Shown here: one piece after another, positions 55,862 to 64,000 of the stretch
Numbering within the stretch: position 1 is the first letter of the stretch
How the letters are laid out: the number at the start of each line of letters is the position of its first letter
From: Brienomyrus brachyistius
Taxonomy: Eukaryota > Chordata > Actinopteri > Osteoglossiformes > Mormyridae
Reading direction: 5' to 3'
DNA length: 64,000 nt
Assembly: GCF_023856365.1 (NCBI RefSeq)
Contig: NC_064538.1
Coordinates: forward strand, 6,580,435-6,644,434
The notes under the pieces: generated by a model
Told to the model about the DNA's origin: nothing
Seen by the model: the letters and a program-made list of their open reading frames with translations, nothing else
Database searches by the model: none
Program-made: the position numbers and the translations under genes

Positions 55862-56150
55862 ATCTATCAATCCATCCATCCATCTTTCAATCATTTTTCC
55901 TAGACAGGTTTTCAGGGGAGGCTGGAGTCAGTCCCAGACAGCAAATACCCTGGACAGGAAGCCAGTCCCTCAGTCCGCCCTCCCCCACCCACACACACAC
56001 ACACACACAATCACACTATGGGACATTTTGAGGTGCCAATTAGCCCGCAAATCTTTAGAATATCAGGGGAAACTTGAGTACCCAGAGGAAGGTCCTAATA
56101 TGGAGAACAGGAAGATACGCAAACTCCACACAGAGGGTGGAGGTAAGATT
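55862..56150 (-). mobile_element. old, diverged SINE copy split by a CA tract
   Basis: It has the same layout as the SINEs at 34.5 and 39.2 kb: CCATCCATCC end, GGCTGGAGTCAGTCCC in place of GGTCCGGAGCCTATCCC, CCAATTAGCC, and CGCAAACTCCACACAGAGG. Many changes and a CA run at 55989-56009 separate it from the younger copies, so it may be a sister subfamily. Confidence 0.55.
55989..56009. repeat. CA microsatellite
   Basis: About 10 CA units inside the old SINE copy. Confidence 0.9.
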
Positions 56151-56397
56151 GAAATATTTTTTTTGGTCGATTTACTGATCGAATGAAATTATTATGGGAA
56201 CTGCTCTCGATCCAGTGTGAATAACCCTTAAGGTTATTTTGCTCTGCATGATGCAACATTGCTGTCATGGAGACAGTGGTAGCCCATCTACACAAACACT
56301 AAGGCGGAAGCCTAATGAACACACCTGTGCACAGGTAATGCCTCCTAATTATCCATGCAATGGTGTGAGTAACACACTCACACACACACACAGAGGC

Positions 56398-57849
56398 TCA
56401 CTCCCGTATGGCCTCCGTGAGGCAGTGGTTTGTTGCGTCGCTGCCTTCTTGTCGCGGCTTGTTTGACTTGCGTGGCACCGCCCACGAGTTACTTATGACG
56501 GTGGCACTGGGGGCCGGGTCGACCTGGAGCAGGGACACCACCCGCTTCTTCACTCTAGTCCTGAAGGCTCGCCGCAGCTTCTGGCGCGTGAAGGCGTAGA
56601 GCAGAGGGTGGAAGATGGTGGTGGCGTAGGCCACGGCCAGGAAGCAGAGGCGCACACGCACCAGCCGGTCACTGGGCCCCAGGCTGAGGATCAGCATGTT
56701 CACCACAGAGATGGGCGCCCAGCAGAGCAGGAAGGACGAGATGATGACCAGGGACATCTTGAAGACGCGTCGCTGGCGCTCCCTCCGGTCGCGGTGCCGC
56801 CGCACAGCCCGCCGCAGGGCTATGATGGCCGACACTGAAGCTTGCACGCCCACCGCTGTCTGGCTGGGCGTGAGAGCGTTCCCGCTGTCGGAGGCCACCT
56901 GTGGTACTGAGGACAGCGCTGGGGGGGAGGTGGGGGTGGGCGTGGGGGAGGGTATGAGGGGAGGCTGAGAGAGATATTTGGACTGACTGGAGCAGCTCCC
57001 ACCATCCAGACCCTCCCTGGGCCCCTTTCTTTTCTTGCGGCGCCTCCTGCAGGACGGATCCTTCCGGCGCTGGCTTCTCTTGAGGTGTGAGCCAATGCGG
57101 ATGCTGAGGGCCTGCAGGATCTTGAAATAGGTGAACAGCATGACCAGTACGGCAGTGAAGAAGATGGGCACCTGCAGCAGCAGGTGGTAGTACATGGCAA
57201 GCTTGGTGTGGTAGCCCTCCCCCCCTACGCACAGCAGCGTCCGGTTTTGCCACATGGGGTCCTGGCTGGGGTCGTTCAACTCGCTGCCTGTCCCAGAGAA
57301 GAACTCCACCTCCAGGAAAGGGATGAAGAAGACAGCCAGTGATACCGCCCAGACGGCGGCCAGCAGCAGGGCGGCCCGACGCGGAGTCAGGAGACGCGTG
57401 GCCGGCCGCACGGAGATGTCGTAGCGGTCCACGCTGATGACCAGCACGTTGACCGCGGTGGCGATGCTGGTGAAGGTGACGCAGGCCTCGTGGAAGCAGC
57501 AAAGCAGCGCCAGGTTGCCGTCCAGCGGCAGAAGGATGATGACCATGGTGAACGGGAGGCAGAGCACGCACACGATGATGTCCAGGACGTGCAGGTTCAC
57601 TGTCACCATGTTGCTGACCGAGTCGACCAGGTTGGACTGGGCGCAGTAGAGCACGAGGACTGTGAGGTTACTGCTGAAGCCCAGAACCAGCTCAAGCATG
57701 AGGAAGCTGGTCAGGGACACTTGGAAACCTATGGAATAGGGCACGTACCACCCAGAGTCCGAGCCGCCGGCATCAGCGCCATTCAGCTCCCCCACACCGA
57801 CCAGACCGTCGCTGGTCTCCAGGAGCTGCCTGTAGCTGTCAGTGTCCAT
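56398..57849 (-). CDS. gpr22: GPR22-type orphan G-protein-coupled receptor, single exon, 483 residues
   Basis: This is a seven-helix rhodopsin-class receptor of the plasma membrane, closest by recalled sequence to GPR22, whose ligand is not established. The start is taken at the ATG 57849-57847 (GACGCCATGGAC, a strong Kozak context); the frame is open slightly farther upstream without an ATG. Helices lie at about 44-68, 83-107, 117-141, 159-178, 219-246, 365-389 and 400-421. The D of helix 2 is D90. DRY is at 141-143 in the GPR22-like VDRYDISV. CWAP is at 376-379. Helix 7 has HPLLY at 414-418 in place of NPxxY, as I recall GPR22 also has. C117/C118 and C207 can form the conserved disulfide, and NRT at 202-204 is a glycosylation site. 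The third inner loop is about 115 residues, basic at its ends with a Pro/Ser/Thr-rich middle (286-345). Whether it is gpr22a, gpr22b or another paralogue is not decided. Confidence 0.92.
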   Translation of the reverse strand: MDTDSYRQLLETSDGLVGVGELNGADAGGSDSGWYVPYSIGFQVSLTSFLMLELVLGFSSNLTVLVLYCAQSNLVDSVSNMVTVNLHVLDIIVCVLCLPFTMVIILLPLDGNLALLCCFHEACVTFTSIATAVNVLVISVDRYDISVRPATRLLTPRRAALLLAAVWAVSLAVFFIPFLEVEFFSGTGSELNDPSQDPMWQNRTLLCVGGEGYHTKLAMYYHLLLQVPIFFTAVLVMLFTYFKILQALSIRIGSHLKRSQRRKDPSCRRRRKKRKGPREGLDGGSCSSQSKYLSQPPLIPSPTPTPTSPPALSSVPQVASDSGNALTPSQTAVGVQASVSAIIALRRAVRRHRDRRERQRRVFKMSLVIISSFLLCWAPISVVNMLILSLGPSDRLVRVRLCFLAVAYATTIFHPLLYAFTRQKLRRAFRTRVKKRVVSLLQVDPAPSATVISNSWAVPRKSNKPRQEGSDATNHCLTEAIRE

Positions 57850-57867
57850 GGCGTCGGTCACGCGGCC

Positions 57868-57903
57868 TCACGTACAGCGACCCCTGCAGGCGCGCCGCTC
57901 CAT
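57868..57903 (-). promoter_or_regulatory. upstream open reading frame before the receptor start
   Basis: On the minus strand an ATG at 57903-57901 (GTCATGG, purine at -3 and G at +4) opens an 11-codon frame that stops with TGA at 57868, 18 bases before the main start codon. If the transcript includes it, it could lower translation of the receptor. A possible splice acceptor (CTGATTCCAG, near 57932) lies upstream, so inclusion is likely but not proven. Confidence 0.4.
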
Positions 57904-59271
57904 GACGAGCTCTCAGCTCCACTCCCTTCTGGAATCAGGTTGGGGCGCTGAAGCAGGGCGGGGAGCAGTTTGGAGGACTGGAGAGGGCGAGAGACAACAG
58001 CAGGTTAATGGGGTGGGGGGTGGCACAGTGAAGGAAGGCAGGGCAGGGCAATGGTGCAAGTGAGAATATGATTCTGCTCCCCCAAGCACAAGTCATACAC
58101 TGGAACCCAGACTAACATCCTGTTATATACCACAGAGAGATCATGTTCATAGAAACAGAAATGTAGACTATAGCCAAAGCATCTTATTTGGAGAGACCGT
58201 CATGACAGTCCTGGGCTGAAGTGACCAAGAAAGTGACAACAGCCCAGGGCAGCAGTAGAGGGTAGCGCGAATGGAACAGACACATGGTCCGGCTGTTCGC
58301 ATAGCAGAGGTCATCTCCAGTCATAGAAGCCTGGGAGCCCTCTAGCGCCACCCACAGACATATATCAACACCACAAGTACAAAGTTAAGCAGCTTGTGGG
58401 AACCTTCAATTCCACAGACGGGAAGACTAAGTATAGAGAAGAACGTAGGGATATTTGGGTTTTTGTTCGATCTTTACATCCCGTGTGACATTCTCTTTGT
58501 TTTACACTTGATATTCAGGCCGATGAACATTCACAAAGTGAAGTATTCTTGTATGGTATGTGTGTGCATGCACTCAGTGAGCAGTTTGGCATTTATAAGC
58601 TCACAGGCATCAGATACATCCACACACTTCTGCAAAATGCACTGGAACTGATCAATGTGGCATTTGACATAAAGAATCGAAACAGATATTAATCAAGAGT
58701 GGAGTAGATTCTATGTTAGGATAACATCCATACTAATGATGTTAGAGTAATGTCAATGTCTGATTCTCGTTAATTTTTCGGAAAAAAAAATCCTGCAGAA
58801 TTACTCACAGTTTCTATGCCTAATTGGACACTGTGGTTATTGTAATTTATTGCACATTTCTGCAAGTTAATAAGCGAATCAGTTTCTGTTGGTTAAAACC
58901 ATTAGGGGCAGTCAGGTGCTAATCTGAATGACTGAACAGACGCTGAGTGTAGCGGCACATAATTAAATTTAGGGGAAAAAAAACGAGCGAGAAGGAGACA
59001 TGAGTCAATCACCTAGCCGGGAGCATATTGACGAGGTCGGAAATCCAGATTCTTTGTAGCGTGTCCGACAGCTGCCTTCATCCATGTTTATAAAGCATGC
59101 AGTTACACAGTCCAGCTGGATTCCCGCTTTCACACGCCTCAACGTTGCCTCCCTAAATGGTATACTGTAACATTCTGACATCCGAACATGCCAGCTTACT
59201 TTGGGATGTGTTAATCCAGAAAGCACTTATACCATTCTTGGCTAAGTACGTTTTTTTGCAGAATACAGTTA
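57904..59271. other. receptor 5' flank, no other gene recognised
   Basis: A GC-rich start near 57.9-58.05 kb passes into AT-rich DNA. No TATA box or further coding exon is evident. Confidence 0.45.
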
Positions 59272-59524
59272 TACAATGGAACCTTGGTTTGTGAGAGTAA
59301 TTCGTTCCGGAAAAGTGCTTGTAATCCAAAGCACTCGTATATCAAAGTGAATTTTCCCATTAGAAATAATGGAAACTCAGATGATTTGTTCCGCAACCCA
59401 AAAATATTCAAAAAAATGATTAATACAAAATGTAAAGTAAAAATACATAAAACAAATTAACCTGCACTTTACCTTTAAAAAGACTCGTGGATGGTGTGAT
59501 GGAGATTGAGGTCTCTCAACAACA

Positions 59525-60016
59525 CACAAACACAGAACTAATACAACCTGTTAACGTCAATGGACACTATGGACACTCTCATGCACATCTACACTCACAT
59601 CTGACCTCACATGGTCATGTTTACATCTGGACCCTTGCACAAAGTCACTTTAATAAGGCATCTTAAGACACTTTTTTTCATGCATACTTGCACACCATAC
59701 TTCCTCCACCTAATTTCAATTTGAAAGAATTTCTATTGTACAGTATATTTCTATTTTTATTTCTATTTTATGTACAGTACACTTCTATTTCTATTTTTAC
59801 TTCTATTTTATGTACAGTATACTTCTATTTATATTTTTATTTCTATTTCTGTTCTAGTTAAGTTTTAATTTTTCTATCGTATTTCTTCTATTCATATTTA
59901 TTTCTTACGACAAGCTTAATTCTCTTTTAGGTCACTGGCGGTCGTGTAAGCATTTCACTACATATCGTACTGTGTATGACTGTGTATGTGACAAATAAAA
60001 TTTGAATTTGAATTTG
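59525..60016 (+). mobile_element. LINE 3' end inserted in the mariner-type element
   Basis: The segment ends TGTGACAAATAAAATTTGAA and continues ATTTGA units, a common LINE 3' tail. It includes CTGGACCCTTGCACAAAGTC near 59629. After the tail the host element appears to resume at about 60017. The left border is approximate and no coding part remains. Confidence 0.55.
59735..59860. repeat. minisatellite in the LINE 3' UTR
   Basis: About three imperfect units of 40-55 bp built of TTCTATTTCTATTTTT and TATGTACAGTA words. Confidence 0.8.
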
Positions 60017-60493
60017 AGACGAGAGAACAAGAGGATTGTTATTTTGTAAGACGACTTTCACTGTAACTAATGGAATCACTGCTATCTGTTGGATCACTGG
60101 AATCTTTTTCTTTTTGTGCGACTTTAACATGGAACCTATCCAATCACAGCCGTTTATGCCTCCTTTTCAGCTTTGCAGACACGTAGACATTGCATTGTCA
60201 TTAAACAGATCCATCGCTCACACTGCTACACCCTTATTCGGGTGGTGCTTTTCTACTAAATTGTGACTATACGAGTGAGGCACACCGACTGAGACCAAGC
60301 ATGGGAGAAGATTACCCACAATCCCGTAGCAAGAGAGAGAGAACCATCGGCTCAGTTGTGATTACATGATGCTAGACAGACAAAGCGTATACATAATACT
60401 CGTATTGCAAGACCTCACTCATTTATCAAGTTAAAATTTCTTACAAATTTTTGCTCATCTTGCAAAACACTCGCAGACCAAGGTTTTACTGTA

Positions 60494-61467
60494 TTTAAAA
60501 TGCCTCTAATGGACAAAGTCCATGGCTGAATGGCAAACCAATGCATTTTCATTAACTGCCAGTTAGTGTCCAATGTCTTAGTTCCAGCCCTCCCCATGGA
60601 AATGCTGGGCTTTGGGTCATCAGCATGTGAGCCAGCCGCCGTCTGCATGTAATGTAGGCCATGCACCGCTGTTCTGAGGCGGGCAGCACCAGCTGTGGGA
60701 GCAGGGCATTACTGAGGGCCGCGCGTCAGGCCGTGGCAGGTCTGTAGGGAGGGACTATGCCGCGGTTTGCTGAAGCACTCACTGACGCCAATTATGCTGT
60801 GCCACTGCTGAGCCCCCAGTGAAAACCTGGGGATTGAGGGCTCAGGGTAGACTTGCTGCAACCTCGGCCTCTGTGGGTCTGTGTGTGTGTGAGTGTGTGT
60901 GTGTGTGTGGATAAGGTTTATATTACATTGTGGGGACCAAACCATACAGAACTGCTGCTATGCTGTCGGCTTCGCTCATGATACAGGTACATCACACACA
61001 TACATCACACACATACATTATACATGTACACCACACACATACATGACACACATGTACATGTACATCACACACATACATCACACACACATTATACATGTAC
61101 ATCACACACATACATCACACACACATTATACATGTACATCACACACATACATCACACATGCATCATACATATACATCACACATGTAAAACATTTTGCAAG
61201 GAACAGGTCAATAAGAGCCGCGGGTCCCATAGCAATGGTGGGGACTGAAGAGGACGGGCATTCCTCACCGCAGGCATACGCCAGTCCCCCAGGATGCACG
61301 CTGTGCCCTGGGCTAACTACACCACACGGAGCACCTAGTGGGAATGTGCCAGCTGTATTTCACAGCTTCCGCACCTGCCTGTCTTAGATCATCACATGCT
61401 ACTACAGTCATATGACCGAAAGGCTGTACAACATAAAATATCTGAATAAGCCGTACCTCACAAGTGG
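60494..61467. other. intergenic with GT and ACATCA tandem repeats, no gene
   Basis: It contains the short GT tract 60882-60909 beside a GTGGGGACCAAACC word of the 'GGGGAC' family, then the minisatellite described separately. No coding exon is seen. Confidence 0.5.
60986..61180. repeat. ACATCACACACATAC minisatellite
   Basis: Imperfect tandem units, with near-identical copies of about 36 bp (61081-61116 and 61117-61151) containing ATTATACATGTACATCACAC. The His/Thr-rich frame across it is a repeat product. Confidence 0.9.
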
Positions 61468-61640
61468 CTAATTGTCATTGCTGACCCGCCACAGCTCACA
61501 GTGCACAACAACGAAATGTGTCCTCTGCATTTAACCCATATGTGACAATGTGACATAGCAGGGGGCAGCTAATTCAGCGCCCGGGGAGCAGTGCTTGGGG
61601 CCGGTACCTTGCTCAGGGTTCCTCAGTGGCGACATCAAAC
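61468..61640. repeat. interspersed fish repeat fragment
   Basis: It contains AATGTGTCCTCTGCATTTAA, CAGCGCCCGGGGAGCAGTG and ACCTTGCTCAGGG, words of a repeat very common near fish genes, from memory. Class not decided. Confidence 0.55.
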
Positions 61641-62749
61641 AGAAGCAAACAACACTGGGGTTTTAGTTTAAGATACAGGTATCTACATATGCTGGGGTTA
61701 CGTTCCAGAAGTTAGGAACTCATTTACAGGGGACAGGTCAAATACTGTACAACATAAGACACGATATCGCGCACATTTAACTAAACCTCCACAGTGGCAG
61801 GACAGCCGCTTTATTTTGGCCTCTTCCACATGCCACACGTGGTAAAATACTATCTGCTTGGAACATCTCCTGATCATTTTTATTAAGGCTCTTGTAGGAT
61901 ATAAGTATGATCAGACGTTTCTCGGTAGGATGTAAGTCAAAGGATGGATGTACTCCATCCTATACTGTAGCAGGCATGTAGCACATGTGTGGTTTTGTCT
62001 GCCGTATGAAATAGTAAAAGATTTGTAGATGTTGAGACCCCATACTGGATAAGTGATTAGAAGATGGGTGAAGTTCTGCTGCACAGCTATTCCCAGAAAC
62101 AAAGCATGTGATCGTGGTGTTGTGTCTCTCTCCTCCTCACTCGCACTTCCGTAACAGCCCCCAAACTGGGACCGGGGCCACTGCCAGCCAAAAGCCAGGC
62201 TGTGACAGACTGCACTCACCAAGGGAGGCCGCCGCCCTCCAGCCCTCACCAGCACCTTCTCACCCTAAAGTCAAAAGCAGGGGGAGCACGGTGCCAGCGC
62301 CCCGTCAGACCGGCAGCAGAGTCCGGAAGCGGTGATGATGTAAACCAGGCTGGTACCTGGGATCTTGCGACTCCCTCCCTCATCTGAAACAACCGAACGT
62401 TTCTGCTTCAAAGTCTTCAACAAATCACATCGGTGAGATTTAAAAAGAAAAAAAAAACATTTTTGTCAACGCAATGCACTAAATTACGCAGCAGGGAGTC
62501 AGTAATGAAGGCGCTAAACCCCCAGATCTCACAGGTAAACCTGTGCAGCTGTTTCTTGGCAGCAGGGCTAATCAGGTCGTCTGGGTGATACACTGCTGCT
62601 GTGAATTGTTTACCGCTATCGCGAGCACAAGCGCATGTCCTGCGAGCACGATGAGGCTGCCTGTGCAGATTACTTTGCACTGGAGCACTTGGGCAGAATC
62701 CAACTGGGCCTCTAACTGTTAAACACAGCTCCTGAGAAGCAGCACACGT
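61641..62749. other. intergenic, no gene recognised
   Basis: About 1.1 kb with no coding exon. The words GGGGTTACGTTCCAGAAG near 61694 recall the element at 46.5 kb, but no inverted repeat pair is found. Confidence 0.4.
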
Positions 62750-62770
62750 ACACACACACACACACACACA
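62750..62770. repeat. CA microsatellite
   Basis: About 10 CA units directly before a 'GGGGAC' family repeat. Confidence 0.9.
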
Positions 62771-62780
62771 GAGTCATGTA

Positions 62781-63019
62781 ATCATATCTTTTTGGGGACC
62801 GCTCATTCATTTCTATGGGAAAAATGCTAATGCTAACTATGACAACCCTAACCCTACCCAGCCCTAACCATAACCAAAAATACAACAGTTTTTGCATTTT
62901 TAGTTTTTTCATTGCAGTCATGGATTTTTATAAAATGGAGTTTTCCCAGGAAACTAGTCCCTATAAGGTAAAAAAATAAAATAAAACGGGTATTCATCAC
63001 GTTGTGGGGACATTTGGTC
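62781..63019 (+). repeat. interspersed repeat of the 'GGGGAC' family
   Basis: It begins CATATCTTTTTGGGGACCG and CATTCATTTCTATGGG and ends GTTGTGGGGACATTTGGTCG. It lies between two CA tracts. The stretch AACCCTAACCCTACCC inside it is part of the repeat. Confidence 0.7.
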
Positions 63020-63060
63020 GACCACACACACACACACTCACACATGCACATATGTGTTTA

Positions 63061-63131
63061 TAGTCATCTTTCTGGGGACCCTCCATTCATTTCTATGGGC
63101 AAAACCCTAGTCGTAACCATGATGACCTTAA
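63061..63131 (+). repeat. second, truncated copy of the 'GGGGAC' family
   Basis: TAGTCATCTTTCTGGGGACC and CATTCATTTCTATGGGC match the start of the copy at 62781. It is again flanked by CA tracts. Confidence 0.7.
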
Positions 63132-64000
63132 GCACAAACACACACACACACACATGCCCACGCTCATACTTTCTGCATCTACAAGTTACTGTAAGTCTGT
63201 AACAACCCTGCCGAAAATTAGCAATTGGGACACTTTTCAAAGGCTATATACACCCTTCAGTCGCCATAGACTGAGTACATGAGTGTGACTTGGGGCAGCG
63301 TGCTTGGCCCTGTAGCTCCTGCTGGCCTCATACTGCAAATTAACACTTAACCCACAGGATTCAATATGGGTCAATTGTATTTTGGACATCACGAAAAGCA
63401 CTTATTAAGAAAATTTTGGCAAAATCACCGCTCTTCCTTCAGCGGCTGTTACCTTAGCAACCGCTCTGTAGCTGAGCCCCATGTCAGCTGCTGTGACCGT
63501 GGGAGTCAGGCTAGAGCGTGTCGTTTTAGAGCCAAGGACTGGAAACAGAAATGACACTGTGCCAGGGCGTCACGCACAGCGGCTGCTTGCCATCCCAGCC
63601 CACAGCGTCCCCTTCTCGTGAGACCGTGACATCGACAATCTCCTACATCATATCATATTCGCCAGCTCCAACACAAATCCTTTCATTTCGTTTCACTCAG
63701 GCCGCGACAGGCTGACAGAGACGTTTAATGAGGGAGCCCGATATAGTGTCCGGCGGGTAGCGTCAAATGATCAGAGGAGAGGAAAATGATTAAGGACAAG
63801 GGCTCGTAATCTGAACGGTGCCAGCAGAAGTCACGTCAAGAACTTGACATGCAGCAGTAAAACGTAAAGCTTTGTAAATGGGCCGAAGGAACAAACAGTA
63901 ACAAAGAAGAGCAAAGGTGACAGGGAGGTTTGGAGGGCAGAAAGGGAGAATGCGCGACTGAAATGGAAACTGGGAGCAGTGAGATGTCTGGCGGCCTTTG
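63132..64000. other. window end, no gene recognised
   Basis: No exon-like coding sequence; a CA tract at 63135-63153 and otherwise unique-looking DNA. Confidence 0.45.

Larger units (their letters stand above)
59272..60493. mobile_element. mariner-type element with a nested LINE tail
   Basis: The left end CAATGGAACCTTGGTTTGTG (from 59274) and the complement of the right end CAGTAAAACCTTGGTCTGCG (to 60491) are inverted repeats. TA lies on both sides (59272-59273 and 60492-60493). Inside, words such as AAAGCACTCGTATATCAAAG near the left and CTTGCAAAACACTCGCAGAC near the right are typical of this fish repeat. No transposase is seen. Confidence 0.85.

Noticed and set aside
56669..57571. 300-codon frame overlapping the receptor in another frame
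   Set aside because: It is a shadow of the GC-rich receptor coding sequence; its product is low-complexity and rich in His, Pro and Arg.
57850..57861. Receptor start four codons upstream at GTG
   Set aside because: The upstream codon is GTG in poor context; the ATG at 57849 has a near-perfect Kozak sequence.
60986..61180. CRISPR-like spaced repeats
   Set aside because: The units are contiguous imperfect tandem repeats with no unique spacers, in a vertebrate genome.
62843..62872. Telomere-like AACCCTAACCCTACCC
   Set aside because: Only two to three units, and the sequence belongs to the 'GGGGAC' repeat family; not an interstitial telomere array.

Overview
The window looks like teleost fish nuclear DNA. 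The protein genes are of vertebrate type, introns have GT..AG borders, and the spaces between genes hold typical fish interspersed repeats: Tc1/mariner elements, a tRNA-derived SINE, LINE fragments and many CA/GT microsatellites. The species cannot be told from the sequence. Three protein genes can be read in full, all on the minus strand. (1) A Sec61 alpha gene of the SEC61A1 type lies at 2293-6790 in 12 coding exons, giving 476 residues, the usual family length. (2) An inositol hexakisphosphate kinase of the IP6K2 type lies at 20639-24496 in five coding exons, giving 446 residues. (3) An intronless rhodopsin-class receptor closely resembling GPR22 lies at 56398-57849, giving 483 residues.

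Region by region: 1-2292 is sec61a 3' UTR and flank. 2293-7050 is sec61a and its CpG-rich promoter, with an NRF1-type palindrome and a CACGTG box. 7108-9530 is a decayed LINE split by a 952 bp inverted-repeat DNA element. 9.5-20.6 kb has no recognisable gene; it holds a foldback element, a LINE 3' end, a SINE fragment and a dead Tc1 transposon. 20.6-24.95 kb is ip6k2 and its likely promoter. 24.95-56.4 kb is about 31 kb with no protein gene I recognise. It holds satellites, SINEs (one inside a mariner-type element) and, near 42.2-42.4 kb, a CCAAT/YY1-type promoter with divergent splice donors. 56.4-58 kb is the receptor gene. 58-64 kb is repeats, including a mariner-type element that carries a LINE tail.

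The three genes have no obvious shared pathway: ER protein translocation, inositol pyrophosphate synthesis and an orphan receptor. I see no operon-like or defence system. The most interesting points are the structure of the GPR22-type receptor, the candidate divergent promoter at 42.3 kb, a LINE tail touching a sec61a splice donor, and several dated nested transposon insertions. Exon borders were worked out by hand from reading frame, splice signals and recalled family sequences; no database search was run.
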